A DNA stretch of 64,000 nucleotides, from NCBI GenBank assembly GCA_022749755.1, contig CM040443.1:12125744-12189743 (forward strand). Reading direction: 5' to 3'. The DNA is from Azadirachta indica (lineage: Eukaryota; Streptophyta; Magnoliopsida; Sapindales; Meliaceae). Position 1 is the stretch's first letter. Each line of letters starts with the position of its first letter. The notes under the pieces were generated by a model, which saw nothing but the letters and a program-made list of their open reading frames with translations, was not told where the DNA came from and did no database searches. The translations under genes and the position numbers were made by a program. Positions 23,389 to 36,500 of the stretch are shown in pieces.

Positions 23389-24350
23389 GGACTTTTCTGA
23401 TTGCTGTGGTGGTTTTTTGGGATCTCCAAATCAGCTCCTATATATCCCTATAAACCGACGGGGATTCAAGCGAGATCGATATATTATTGACCCTGATTTA
23501 ATTGGTATTCAGTTTGCTTGCTGGTTTATTGTGATAATATATAATCTAAGCTCACTATAATTTTTAATTGACAGCATCTGGACTTTCAACAATTAATAAT
23601 AAAACTACAGTCTTTTAGATACATGTGTTGTGGCATAAATAATATCTCCTACTTCTGCAGAAGCTCATCTAAATGAAGAGTTTTAAACTAACTTTTAAGT
23701 TATATCTCTGAAAAAGCTAGCATTCCTTTTTCAAATTTCGGAACTGACTTTTAAATGATTTTTTTCCATTGAAATGACCACTTCAGGCTGGCATAGTTGG
23801 AGACTTAAGATTTGATAATGTATTTTTTAGTCAAATTTATCTTCTTTACAATCCCGTGAGTTAGTATAATCATTTTAAATTTTAAATCGTCGAAGGAACT
23901 TTAATGCATCCCAATTTGAAAAAAAGTAAGTATCATTGATTTATTCTTGAAGAAGACATAAATTCGCAGAACTTGATCAATTTTTTTAATCTTTTGCTCT
24001 CCGAAAATTATTTGAAATTGGGAAATAATTAACAGTACTTTATACTTCTATTTAATTTCATTTCATCAATTAAAATTACTTGAAATTGATGAAAAAAAAT
24101 TTTAATCAATATTTTGCATAATATTTTCCAGATACATGCAAACAATTTAAAGTTTTTTCCACTTTATAATTAAAAAGTGGAAAACACATATTTGTTGTTT
24201 TATGAATTATTTTTCAAACATAGTTACTGAACAAATATTTGACCTGTTTTGAGAAAATGAACAAGAAAACGGCCTTTGCTAATATTAACTTTTATTTGTA
24301 AACTAATTTTTATCATTCACTCTATTTCTTATACATACTGCTATTGGTTT

Positions 24351-24821
24351 TTCTTTTTCAATCAAAATATTTTTTTTTAATCAAAAACAGAAAGCAAACT
24401 TCAAATTATCAACCCAAGCAAGGCCACAGCAAGGCAAAAACAGCAAAAGTAGAAGCCAAATGTTTACATCTTTTTCGTTGTGGTTCGAATTCTAAGCTAT
24501 AGCAAAAGCGGCAGATTAAGCAATGCAATCTGGCAGTAAGGTGCAAATAAAAAAAAAAGAACCCAGTAGCAGCAAACAAGCGGCAAACCAGCTCCCAACA
24601 GCAGAAAACTGATCTCAGCAACTAAAATCTCATAACAGAACCAGCAACAAACAGCAGCGGGCAGCAGCTAAATCAGAGCTCGCGAACTACTACAAAACTA
24701 TTGCAAATAAAACATAGCAGAATCCAGCAAAACAGAATCTCCGGCAATTAGATAAAGCAGAAGTTGGGGATGCCCCGGGAATTAAGCATGAGATCTTTGC
24801 AAATATTAGGGGGTGCATGAA
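24351..24821 (-). mobile_element. retroposon insertion (non-LTR type)
   Basis: A 470-bp insertion in unit C, absent from unit A at the matching place. It is flanked by a near-identical ~20-bp direct repeat, ttatacatactg(c/a)tattggt, at 24329-24348 and 24822-24841. The left edge is T-rich, i.e. an A-rich 3' tail on the minus strand. The body is rich in cagcaaac/gcagca motifs, like 12840-13130. It is probably the truncated 3' end of a LINE or a SINE-like element; no protein domain is recognised. Confidence 0.6.
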
Positions 24822-25214
24822 TTATACATACTGATATTGGTGATTTTATCTTACAAAATCTAGTACTTTTAGTGATTTTATCTAATCACGTCTTCTGATT
24901 TTATCAAATAACAGCAATTATTGCTTTACAATCACGTAAAGTTAATATATTTCAAACAATACTCTTAAAAAATTTTTATCAAAAAACAATACAACTAATA
25001 TTAATGGGTCAGTATTTTGATATATATACATTGCTTGCTAAAATGTTTACATAAACTTTATCTGAAAAACGTGACTATGAAACCTATTCTAATTAGTACT
25101 TTACAGCGAAACTTTTATATACAAGATACATCAATATGATCATAAACAAAAATACAAAAACATATTACCAGTACACTGTCGGAGGCTAGCTAGGTTTTAT
25201 CATAGGAGCCAACA

Positions 25215-26078
25215 TTAAACTCGAAATTCTACTGAAATAGGATCCCCATTTTCAAGAACTCTCTCCCTAGAAATATATGCTACAACAAAAGGAAGCGAGC
25301 TCAGAAGCCAGCACAATAGGGGAATCCAGATTAGGGTTGGTGGAATGAAGGAGGCAACAAAGCTATAGAACGACATGAGCATAAAGGCAACTCCTAGTAG
25401 CTCAATCAAATTAGAAAGGTTGGGCCAGGTCTTACGGAGCAAAATCCCGTTCCAGATCAACGCTACACCAAGCGAGAGAGCCACGGCAGTGCCAAAAGCC
25501 GTTGGATTATTGAAAGTAGATAAGGTAATGATCATAGGAACAGCAAGAACTAGCAGATTCCTACCAAGTTCTTGGTCCCGGAAAATCCAAATAATAGGAT
25601 GACATACTGTCTGCTCTGAGTCCTGATCCACGCAAGCTGGGCTTTCCTTTTTTCGGGGTGTTGGATCACTTTCATGCGCCGGGCTTGAAATATTGAATGT
25701 CGGCTTATATGAATCAGGTACCCATGGCGGTATAGCCTCCTTGGCATCGTTCACCATTGAAGACAAGGATGAAAATGAAGATGATGAAGCAACCGCGAGG
25801 CTTTCTTGTCCCTTGCATGGCGAGTTTATGATGAAGGGATGGTTTGGAAAGGCTGGTGAAGGTGAAGCCACGCTGCTGGCTTCCGCATCCGAGGAGGAAG
25901 TAGCGTTGAGAAACGTCTTAGGCTCAATATTAGAAACAGAAATGGATATAGATGGAGCTGGTTTTAGTGATGGTGGTGTCGTATTGGGGTTTACATCATG
26001 AAGCTCTTCATTAAAGAAAGATCGGATGCCAGAAAGAAAACAATGATAAAACGTAAGAAAGGTTCCAGAAAGGTTCAT
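25215..26078 (-). CDS. four-span membrane protein, tandem copy C
   Basis: 287 residues, very close to copy A (MNLSGTFLTFYHCFLSG start, Ser/Pro-rich linker, HPIIWIFRDQELGR, four hydrophobic segments, SRERVLENGDPIS near the end). The first ~75 bases of the coding region have been tandemly duplicated just upstream (about 26079-26152). The extra copy lost one base, so its ATG at 26151 opens an out-of-frame ORF that overlaps the true start. Because the start is ambiguous I used the ATG at 26078, which matches copy A. TATAAATA at 26226-26233 is a likely TATA box. Function unknown; the upstream ORF may lower translation. Confidence 0.7.
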   Translation of the reverse strand: MNLSGTFLTFYHCFLSGIRSFFNEELHDVNPNTTPPSLKPAPSISISVSNIEPKTFLNATSSSDAEASSVASPSPAFPNHPFIINSPCKGQESLAVASSSSFSSLSSMVNDAKEAIPPWVPDSYKPTFNISSPAHESDPTPRKKESPACVDQDSEQTVCHPIIWIFRDQELGRNLLVLAVPMIITLSTFNNPTAFGTAVALSLGVALIWNGILLRKTWPNLSNLIELLGVAFMLMSFYSFVASFIPPTLIWIPLLCWLLSSLPFVVAYISRERVLENGDPISVEFRV

Positions 26079-27110
26079 TCTTCGTTAAAGAAAGATCGGA
26101 TTCCAGAAAGAAAACGATGCTACAACGTAAGAAATTTCCGGAAACATTCATGCACAACCACTTTAATTCAGAATCACAGGAGACTAATTGCTAGTGAAAT
26201 TAAGAGAGAATCAAATAGTGAGCTTTATTTATAATTCATGGCTACAGGCCTGCATTTTAATTATTAATTGTATTTTTTTGACCGAATGTACCTTTATGTT
26301 CTTCTTCTTCGTCTACTTATTGTTATTATTATTATTATTTCTTAGAAAAAGTATGGAGGCTAAATCTAAGAGTAGAACCATATATACGTAAAGCTGATTC
26401 TGAGTCTACGTGTATTCCGAGTTTAATTTATTAAATTTTTTAAAAGAAGGCACAAAAATTAAATTATCCATGAGTTCGAGAACTCGAGTCTCATCCTCAT
26501 GCGGTTTTAATACCAATATTTCATAAGAATGCTTAAAAGATTTTAAAATTTTGGAATTTTTATAAACAAGAATTGATCGATGACATCAAGTACCCCAGAG
26601 CAATTTTTCTTACTTCAGTCATGAAGAAACTAATTAAAAAGGATAAAGTCAAAACTATAAAAAAAAAAAAAAAAGGAAAATCACAACACCATTACGACTT
26701 TACTAATGTTTGGATAAGGAATCTGCAAAACATTTTGAGAAAAAAAAAAGTGATTGACAGAAAATTAAGCATTTTTTTTACATAGGTATTGAATCTTTCC
26801 GCGAAAAAAAATTGCCGGCCAAATTCAGAACATGCTTAAGCGTGAAAGATAAGCTTTGTGTTTCTCGAATTTATATTGAGTGAAGCCGACCATTATCCTT
26901 TTACTGAAGAACTGTTGTTAATTAATACTTAATCTTTAATCCAAACGGTTAATTGGACCAAATGATCAATGGTTATTTGATAATTAATTTGTTTATAATA
27001 TAATCTTCTTCATGTGATCGATCGAGTTTCATGTACAACGTAAACCTAGTGAATTTCTTGCTTCTCACTCCTTGGAATATTTCAACATCTTATTTATTAT
27101 TATTTTTTTT

Positions 27111-28760
27111 AATCGTGTTTCAGTAGCAGCAACATTGCAGCTAACATTCCGAATTGCTCCATTTCTCATTTCTTAAATTGACTTTGACAGAATGCTAAAA
27201 CAAGAATTCAAGAATAAATTTTTTGCTAGCAAATCAACAAACAGATGAAACACAAAATCATATATGGTTTGGCAGTTTGTTGACATTCCAAGAAATCAGT
27301 CTCTATTAACAACAATGGAGATTAAGAACATTTAGAGGAGTTTAAAAGTTTTAGAATGAGTCCAAGAAAACCCAAAATATAGACCTGGAACTCTCTAAAA
27401 CAACTCACAATATTACTATTTGTATTTGGTATAATCAATCACTATTTTATTGGTTTTGATTTATAGTTAGTTATTTGGCTAGCGTACTCTTCTTCTCTTA
27501 TTACTTAATTCAAAATTTTAAACAACTAATAAAATTTTAAATAATATTTAAATTAAATTATTTAATAAATTTATCATGTGAATCTAAATATTATAGCTTA
27601 GAATTAATTCTTATCACTTATTTGGGTTCCAGTTCAGAGTATGTAAAAAATAAAAAATATATGTTTTGGACTTTACTCACCTCTATTATATTTTTCTGAA
27701 AACAAATTTTTTACTTGAATTGCAAATTAAGAGCAAAATAAATTAAACTATTTTGTAATATAAAAAAGAACTAGTTCGTAATGATTTTTTTTTCCTAAAT
27801 TTAGAGAATAATATGAGTAATGTTTAGGTTTGAAATCTTCTGTCTATATTAATCCCAAGTATTCACATTATTATATAATATATTGTATATTTAGTATAAA
27901 AAAAATTCTTCTGTCACAATCTTCTCCAACAATTGACACTCGAATATGCAAAGATTTACTTAAAAAGTTTTCTACTACTACAAAAATAAAATAAGACTAA
28001 TAGTTCAAAACAAACTTGAACATAATTAATTTAATTCAATTCGACTTTTTAATCCAAAAAGTTAATCAGCAAATTCTAATATATGTTATGTAATATGTTT
28101 AACAATGTTCTACTATTTCAATTAGTATTTGTGTGCATTTTGTGCGTCCCTAATTAATGCTCATTTTTTAATCTCCATAGGATATTAAGAAAAAGCCCTT
28201 TGTCTTGTATTTCTATTCTTTAATACCATGCAATTTTGGTTGTCACATATATGATGTATATTCATTATAAAACAATAAATTTTTTGGAATTGTAAGAAAA
28301 AAAGGAAAAAATTAGCCAACATGGGATTGAGTAAATTTTTTTGGGTAATTTATATAAGAAAAATCATTAAGTTTAAATTAAGTAAATTATTTTATTTATG
28401 AAAATTAAAATAAGGTTTACATAGAATTAAAGTATTCGAAAGAAACAAATGTATCGAATACATAATGTTGCCTCACCCTAATTAATAAAGCAGATTACCA
28501 AATTGGAAGTGCCAGGAACATGATTCAAATGAACTCCTGTGTAAGATTTCTTTAATTGATCGAATATCAACCTACCAAATTTATGTAATCTATAAAGCTA
28601 AAATTTGACTCTTGACTTTTCTTGGCTTATGAATCTGAAGTATAAAAATATTTAGGTATACATGTATTGGTCAAACAAAAAATTCTTTATTTAATATATA
28701 AATATAAATAAAACTTTTTTCAAAAAAAAAATTGAGTAAACTTCAATTCAAAGAATGTCA
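27111..28760. other. AT-rich intergenic region downstream of PHYLLO
   Basis: No gene recognised; several frames are short and AT-driven. It separates unit C from the 3' end of PHYLLO. Confidence 0.4.
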
Positions 28761-28763
28761 ATG

Positions 28764-28769
28764 TTTATT
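28764..28769 (-). terminator. polyadenylation signal of PHYLLO (AATAAA)
   Basis: Minus-strand AATAAA about 137 nt beyond the PHYLLO stop codon. Confidence 0.5.
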
Positions 28770-28905
28770 CTCAAAGATTGCACCAACTGAACCAACTAAT
28801 ATATGAATATACATAATGCTGCATGAAAGCCACAATCCTTTGAAGCATGCAGCAAAAACCTCACCAATTTTTTTGAGGAAGCTTTCCCCATTGCATGTGA
28901 ATTGC

Positions 28906-30511
28906 TTAAAAATGTCGGCGGTTGCGTGCAGCATGAGAGAATTCCTTGGCCCCTGGGACTGGATTTGAAGCTGAACTCAGGTTTACTCTGGTCAAAAACT
29001 CTCTCACAATACGAATGACAGGGAGAGGGTTCTCCAGATGGACAGCATGGCCACAATTGGGAATTTGAACCATTTCATGGATATGTTTCCCTTGGTCTTC
29101 TCTTCCCTTTTTATCGCAGCTAAGTTCATAGCACATTTTCTCAGCAATTGCCTTGAACTTTTTATCTTTCTCTCCAACAATGAGCAAGAGAGGTGTGCTG
29201 CATTGCTTCAAATCATCCCACAATGACCTATCAAGGAAAGAAACAGGAATAGTACTGATAAGATGATTTAGCTTCGCAAATGAACAATCACCTTTTGCAG
29301 ATGTATCATCGATTTAGCATATATATATGATAGATTGTTTCGGTGAAAGACAACAGAGTGCGGCTAGTTCCTGGTCATCAAATGTCATAAGTATATTTGA
29401 TGTCCTTCAGTGCTTGACATACCTATTTTCTTTCATTGTATAGGAGGATTTGTGCTTCATATAATTGATGTAGCCTAAGTTCAAGAATCATAAATGGAAA
29501 AGAAATACTTCTAGACTTTTTGACATGCTCTAAGACTAGATAGGCATAATGTGCTAAAGCATATGGGATAGAGGTATCTCTCATGCCTTGACTGGATAAT
29601 ATCTTTTACACAAGTAGCCTGCTAACACTAGAGCTCCTGAGAAGATCAAATTTTTTAGTCCTCCGGTCCTAGGGGCTGAAAATGGAAGCGTGAGAATGGT
29701 ATGAGCACAATGTAAGTTCATCATATAGAAGTATGTTTCACTAGTTAAATGAAACAGAACATTTAAATATCAAGATATGCTTACGGCTGCCTCCCAATGC
29801 TTAAATCAGATAGCGCTTGTGAAAGACTCTGCACATCATCATGCGACAAGCGGCTGGCATATATTTTATTAAAATGTGGATGGCTTCTCAAGCTGTTCAT
29901 AGCAGAAGATTTTCTGGTGATTACTTGCATAAGCACAAAATTCTCAATAATTTAAATATGGAAAAGCAAGCAAACTACCTTTTCCAGAGCTCCCCGCTAT
30001 ACCAGGTATCTAGAAAATGCTGCAGACCATGAACAACAAGAGAGCGTGCTCTAGAATCATCTTCAGCCTTACGAACTCTTCTTGCTACATTATCTTTTAG
30101 TCCTGGACTCCCAGATATTATAACAGCTCCTTTGATCTGCATAACGGATCATTACTTTTCCAGACTAAATAACCTCACTCTGTCCAGAAATTTTGAGCAT
30201 CATGAGTGTACCTTATGGCTAAACCTCAGGGCCATGTACAAGGCTATTCTTGCTCCCATCGAATACCCGACAAGCATAATTTGTCTGGGAGTAATCTGTT
30301 CAATCAGCTTGCATAATAAATCTGCAACCATGTCAATTGACAAAATTTTTTCCTGCATGACTTGCTTAGTACCATGGCCTTTTATCTTCGATCCCCCATG
30401 ACCAGGGAGGTCAAATGAAATGCATCTTGCTAATCCTGAGATAGCCTTCATTACGGGAATCCATTCTTCGCCAGTTCCGAGAAAACCATGGAGAAACACA
30501 ACTATATTATC
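28906..30511 (-). other. PHYLLO module MenH (SHCHC synthase), exons 25-28
   Basis: Residues about 1446-1740. An alpha/beta-hydrolase fold enzyme that removes pyruvate from SEPHCHC to give SHCHC. Visible are FLHGFLGTGEEW (oxyanion loop), FDLPGHGGS, the nucleophile motif GYSMGA (Ser about 1529), GEKD (Asp about 1655) and NCGHAVHLE (His about 1694), so the Ser-Asp-His triad is complete. In the pathway it acts between MenD and MenC, although it is encoded last. Confidence 0.9.
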
Positions 30512-33500
30512 CTGTGTGGCACACAAATGGTGGAGTGGGCATCACAAAAAAGGTGACCATGGTTAAACGTGATGCATCAACCTACACAGCCAATTACTGA
30601 GGGAAATGAAGCATCTTTAACAAGAGAAAAGAATGGCACGGAATTTATTCAACTACAGCTTCCCAAAAATAGATATAATCAAATTCATAACAAAAAAGTA
30701 ATATATGCCTTAATGTCTTAAAACATACCATCATCATGTGACAGTATGTGCTTGGTTTGTGATTTTTGAAACCAAACAATTTCAAATAAAAAAAAATAAA
30801 AAGTTATGCATATATTTGCAAATTCAGTAAACTTCCCATGTCATCCTCACAACTAGTTATTAAATTAAGAAGCCAAAAAATTGAATAATTCAGGTCTAGG
30901 AATATATTGACAGGTAGCATTTTGGCATCTCTGTCAGGATTCCTATTGATCATGGCAAAAATAATGGAAGTATTAAACAATGCAGGAACATAGTCTATGA
31001 TTAAAAAATATTGAGGAAAAACATAATAAAATTTCTGTTCTTACATCAATTTTTCTTCCAATCTCTCGCACATTGATTATACCAGAGAAATCCTTTGAAT
31101 TCATGGTCACCTGGTATCTCAAAACTTGCTGTTCCATAGAAGTTCTACGTATGACATTGTAGTTGATTTGTAACTTCTGAAGGAGCCGGCTAGCATTAGC
31201 AACACATGCTTCTACAAAGCCACTACATGGGTTACGACAAATCCCAATAGAATCAGTTGTTACATCTTCTCTAAGCCACTGATATGTTCCAAGGCCATGG
31301 ACTACAGGGGGGGCCAGTTCACGATTCATCACTTTGCATACATCTGCATTCTGCAGCTCCAGATAGGAAGAAAACAGAATATATGCTGACAAACCTACAC
31401 CACTTTCAAATGCAGCACTGACAACAGCCATCTTCCCTCGCTGCTGGGCCCATCGAGCAATTAATGCTGCATTTTCAAATCCACCAATAACACTTGGTTT
31501 GATTACCTGAATAACCCATCAAATATTAAGATCAGGTCAACACCATGTAACTAACCAACAAATTCATTTTAAGAAAAAAAATGATATTCCAGTTTCCCTC
31601 AAAGAATGAGACCGAAAATGCAACTGTAAAGTGAATTGTTTGTTACAGCTGATGGCATCTACATTTACTATAACCATGAGTTGTGACGATTGTGTAAATT
31701 CCAACTATAGAAATGAAATTCCCCACAACAAATTGCAATTGTGAACTTGAAGCTCATCGTGGTATCAATGATGCTAATCACAAACAATGACTACAACAAC
31801 AAAGAACATGAAGCAATCCAAAACCAAAAATATTCTTCCAGATGCTGGAGCCCAGCATTAAAAAGTCAAAAAGGTTTGTGTGAAAATGAGTTTATTTCTT
31901 AACTGACCAGTATACTTTTAAGAATAGTTAATGAAAAAGAAGTATATTCATATCAAGGCTGAGTTCAACAACCATATGATAATATAGCTGCATTACAAGA
32001 TAAAGGCTGAATTATAATCCAATAAACTTCTCAGTTGACAGTCTGACCATCTTATTGGGATCATCTTGTCAGGAAGATCTTCATGAGGTTTACATAGTAA
32101 TTTGTTCATCTCACTAAGATCACATACTTTTTTGCCACTATGCAAACCAGACTGCACAATGCAGGTCCTACTTGTTAAACCAATGAAGATCTTCAGTCAC
32201 TTACAATAGCAACTATTCCTGGGTGAGCATACTTCTCAAGCATGTTGAGAGGATCTTTTTGGAACTTGTCAATGGTTTCATCCAGTGCTACAGGTAAGCC
32301 ACTTTCTTCACAGTACTTTATAATATCATATTCATTCTGAATAGGCTCCTGAAATATGGTAACTTCATACTGTAAATCTTCATTTAATAGTCGTACACGA
32401 GCATCAACAAAAATAAAAATCATTAAACCTAAACCACAGTTGAAAGAAAGGTAAAGCACATGGTTGAATAGTTATACTAGGATATATGACCACAACTTTA
32501 TATGGAAAACACATTTAAAATGGCAAGAACACTGATTTTACCAGTTCCAGCAGATTATACCTCAACATACTGTAGATCACAATTTTTAACCATAGAACCA
32601 AATTGAAGAGCTTCTTCATAGGTCCAATTACGGTTAGCATCCACACGAAGTTTAATGTCACGACCAACCTTCTTTCTTACTTCTTGGATAACTGCAGCAT
32701 CTTCAACGGGATCTGCCCGACGTGCAACCTGTTACAAATGATAATTCATTAAATCATAGGCTCTGATAGTCAGCTAAATTATAGAATCAGCAACAATAAA
32801 TAATAACAATAATTGTTAAGTTATTACTTGACTTAAAAACTAAGTTTTAACACTCCCCCTCTTGTGCAAGGTTCATTTAACAGGCTTGTCAGTGGATCCA
32901 AATATTAAACCAAGGTGGGCTGCTTTGCTCTATGTAAAGTTAATATATACTTTAATAACCAATAGAACGAGTGTTCGGGGGATTTGAATGCAAGCCCATA
33001 AGATCAAATATGCTTATGTTATCACTTGATCTAAAAACCTGAGTTTAAAAGTAAGAGTCCAAACAATAGTATATAAGCTTTAACAATAATAATACAGACA
33101 ATAGAAGCAATGTCTAAGAAGCACAATAGAGAACTTCTACGACTCTTAGCAAGAGTCAAGGAGATTTTCTTACTTTAAGCTTGATTGCAGAGAACCCTTC
33201 TTCAACAAGAGCAGTAGCAATAGTAGCAACCTCTGCAGGAGTTCCATTAGAGTCAAGGAGGGCACATATCTTAACATTTGATGACCGATTAGATATTTCA
33301 CCATCTGTTTCTGACAGGGGATGGAGTATGTTTAAGAAACTGCAACCATGTCTTGCCGCGATGGCACTAAGGATAGCCATTTCCAAACCACATCTGACAC
33401 TTGGAAATATTGCACATGGCTGTATAGCAGAAAAGAACTTAACCACTCAAAATAAACAAGAATATAGATAAAGAAAGAAAAAAAGACACAATAACCTCTG

Positions 33501-36500
33501 ATAAAAACAACTCTTTCTTTTTATTATAGCACTTATAGAAGGAGGGTATATGAACCTACAGGTATTCCTAACTTGTTCCATAACCATGAAGACAGTGAGC
33601 CCTTCAACAGAGGTAGAAAATAACTGATTTTAGCTCCGATCATCAAATCAAGAAGAAAGCGAAGTTGCTCTTCTGCATCCAGTAGGTTTTCCTTGTGGAT
33701 TTCAAGAGGTGCAACCTTTAAATGTAAGTGAGAAAGGAGAAATTAATGTTCAGAGCTGAGAAATGAAACAGTAAGAAAAGCAGTAAGGAAAAAATAATGA
33801 GAACACGAAGATCAGAAGTATAGCACAAAAATAACAAATTAACAAAAATGAGAATTGTTATAAACAGCACTTCACCAGTCACCAGTGCAACATTTATAAT
33901 CTTTTTTTTACAGTAATTTTTATAAGCTCATTTATTCCCTTTCAATAAAAAACCAAATGAATCGCTATTTGAATTTGTTAATGTAGTTGCAATCATGTGC
34001 CTTACACATAAGAGGAAGTGTTACAGCTTAAAAACTATTGTTGGACACTTAAATGCAGTCTTAAGTTTTTGGGTTTAGTGGCTACTTAACAGTAAACATA
34101 AACCAAAATCTATCTTCAGCAGACTTTAGCTACACGCCAACTCTTCAACTCTTCTAACAGTGAAATTGAACAATTATACTGCCATCCAAATAGCCAAAGT
34201 TCATCTCTTCAGGTAAAGCATGACACTTTAGCTTCTCTTTTAGTCATCAGTTACAAATAAAAGTAATATCAAATAAGAAATTTCACATGTGAATTGTCAA
34301 TTCAAATCCTACTTATAATGAAAAGCGGAAATTCTAAATAATGCATTAAACATATTTAAATTACATTGGGTCAGAATTAATTGGAGATTTTACATTGAAC
34401 TACTTTGGTTCAACTTCCAAGACTGATTTGGTTCATGCTCACTAGATAGCTGTATTCAACACACTACCAGTTTAAAGGAGCACCAGATTAATGTAAGTTT
34501 GTCATGTGTAGATTATTTTATCCAATAGGAGCACCAAAAATAATTTGAAAAAGAAAAAGAAATCCGATGAAAACTGACCTCCCCATACCCAACACTTCCA
34601 TCTTCAAGATGCAAGGATAAAATAAAACCTTCTCGGTAAAATTTACTTTCATCATGACTGCCGGAACTTGAAGTAGGCGGTGCACAAAGTTGAATCCTAT
34701 CACACCAAAAGTTTGGAATATATATTAATTAGCCCCAAATTTACTTATGTTAAGATTTCAAATTATATTCTCTGTAATGAAAGCTCACCTATACAGTGAA
34801 TACTCCATTCTATGGATCTTGAAAATAGAGAGCCCAAATGAAACAGATTCTGGAACAGGAAACTTGGTCAGGACGTTCAAAGCATGAGCCGCTGATTGGC
34901 ATGCAAATTTTCTTAACATACTGCACAAAGGACCATAAACATATCAACATGGTGCACAGGCAATGGCATCTTAACCAAAAGACACTATAAACCAACAAGC
35001 CATAGAACCAAACAACCTGTGGAAGGTGGCATTGGCAGCAATGCTACTTTCAACTTCAATGACACAATCAGTCCCATGATGCCGAGATATAGCTAAAGAA
35101 TCTTCAAGTTCCACTTTTGTCTTCACTTTAACATGCTTTATTCTGCATATTCAGTACTTTCACTTTAGTTCTGTTAAAGAATATTGATCTCTTACAGGAT
35201 AGTTCTGTACAACTACATGTTACAGAATATTTCTGGAGCTAATGTGTTACTGGGAAAAGCAAGCTGAGAGCACAAGTTTAATTTTTCTTCATCACAAATA
35301 CATATATATCAGACAGTACCTGAATAATTTGGCCCATATGAAAACATTGTGTCTATTTACTAATATATTTACTAAAAAAAGGAAAGAAGAAGAAAAAGAA
35401 TAAAAAAAAACATAGCCTCAGCCTACTTACTCAACCAAAGATTAAACAAGCCCTTGCCACTATCTCGACTCTGAAAAGCATTATCACTTCTCACAACCTC
35501 ATCATTCTCCTTTGTGTCTGTGTGCATGTGTGTTTTTGTCTTTTCTTCTTTTTAAGTAGCCTCAAGCTAATCATCATGCTACTTTAGCTATTGGTTTCTG
35601 TTTCACTTAACAAGACAATCTTGGATGTAACGATCTCTTTTGTCAAGCATTAATGCTACCTCTGCTCCTATAAATGTACAAATTTCCATTCTAACTCATC
35701 TGCTCACTCTTTTAGTTACCAATTGCTACACTCCAAAGGCACTCATATCTTCTACTACTTTTATTTTGTGGCAATTTCCTCTCTAATATCAACCTCTAAT
35801 GGACGGCTAAGCCGATATCAGCTTTTGGCTTCTCCAGGCAATCCATTTCTGCTAGAAAGCTTTGTTAAAGCTACATTCAGTCTGTACTTCCGTGTTCAGA
35901 TTTTCCATAACTATAAATTTCTGAAAAATCTACCAATTCTTTGCTTCTACCATGCTTAAACCATGTCATCATCACAATATTATTTATGCAAAATGCAACA
36001 TTATGGTCTGTATCAGAAACTTGAATGAAGTGAAATAGCATTTAAAGACTTATCACTGAGTCGAAGCATTGCACATAGCAGAATGAATAAAATTACTAAA
36101 ATTAAATAGGTCATGTGGTTCACCTTGGATTATTTCCTTCCCCTTGATTTAACAAAATCATTCAAAAGAAACATGAAGGAACTAATATATCTTATTTGCA
36201 TTAACATACAAAGTGTTTATTTGCAAAGTTAGAGAATAGTCATTATACCAAATGGCTATTTTAATTATCCTTCTCATACATAGTCCAATATACTGTCTCA
36301 AAAAGATAAGAAATAAGATATTTAATGATGATTGAAGTGTATCCGGGATGAAAGAATATAATTTTGTAGCAGAAGAATAGCAAAACCATTGAGTCTAAAA
36401 ACTCAAAAGTGCATATCCTCAAATATGATGCCTTCAATAAAATTGTAGCATTTTTAATTTAGCATACTTCAAATAACGTAAGACGCCCTTGGTTAGGTCC

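Larger units (their letters stand above)
23390..27110. repeat. segmental duplication unit C
   Basis: Third copy of the segment. Its left marker starts abruptly next to the PHYLLO fragment; its right end follows the marker gaccattatccttttac and aaatgatcaatggttattt. It shares a downstream stretch (24110-25020, apart from an insertion) with 15890-16270 of unit A. Confidence 0.75.
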
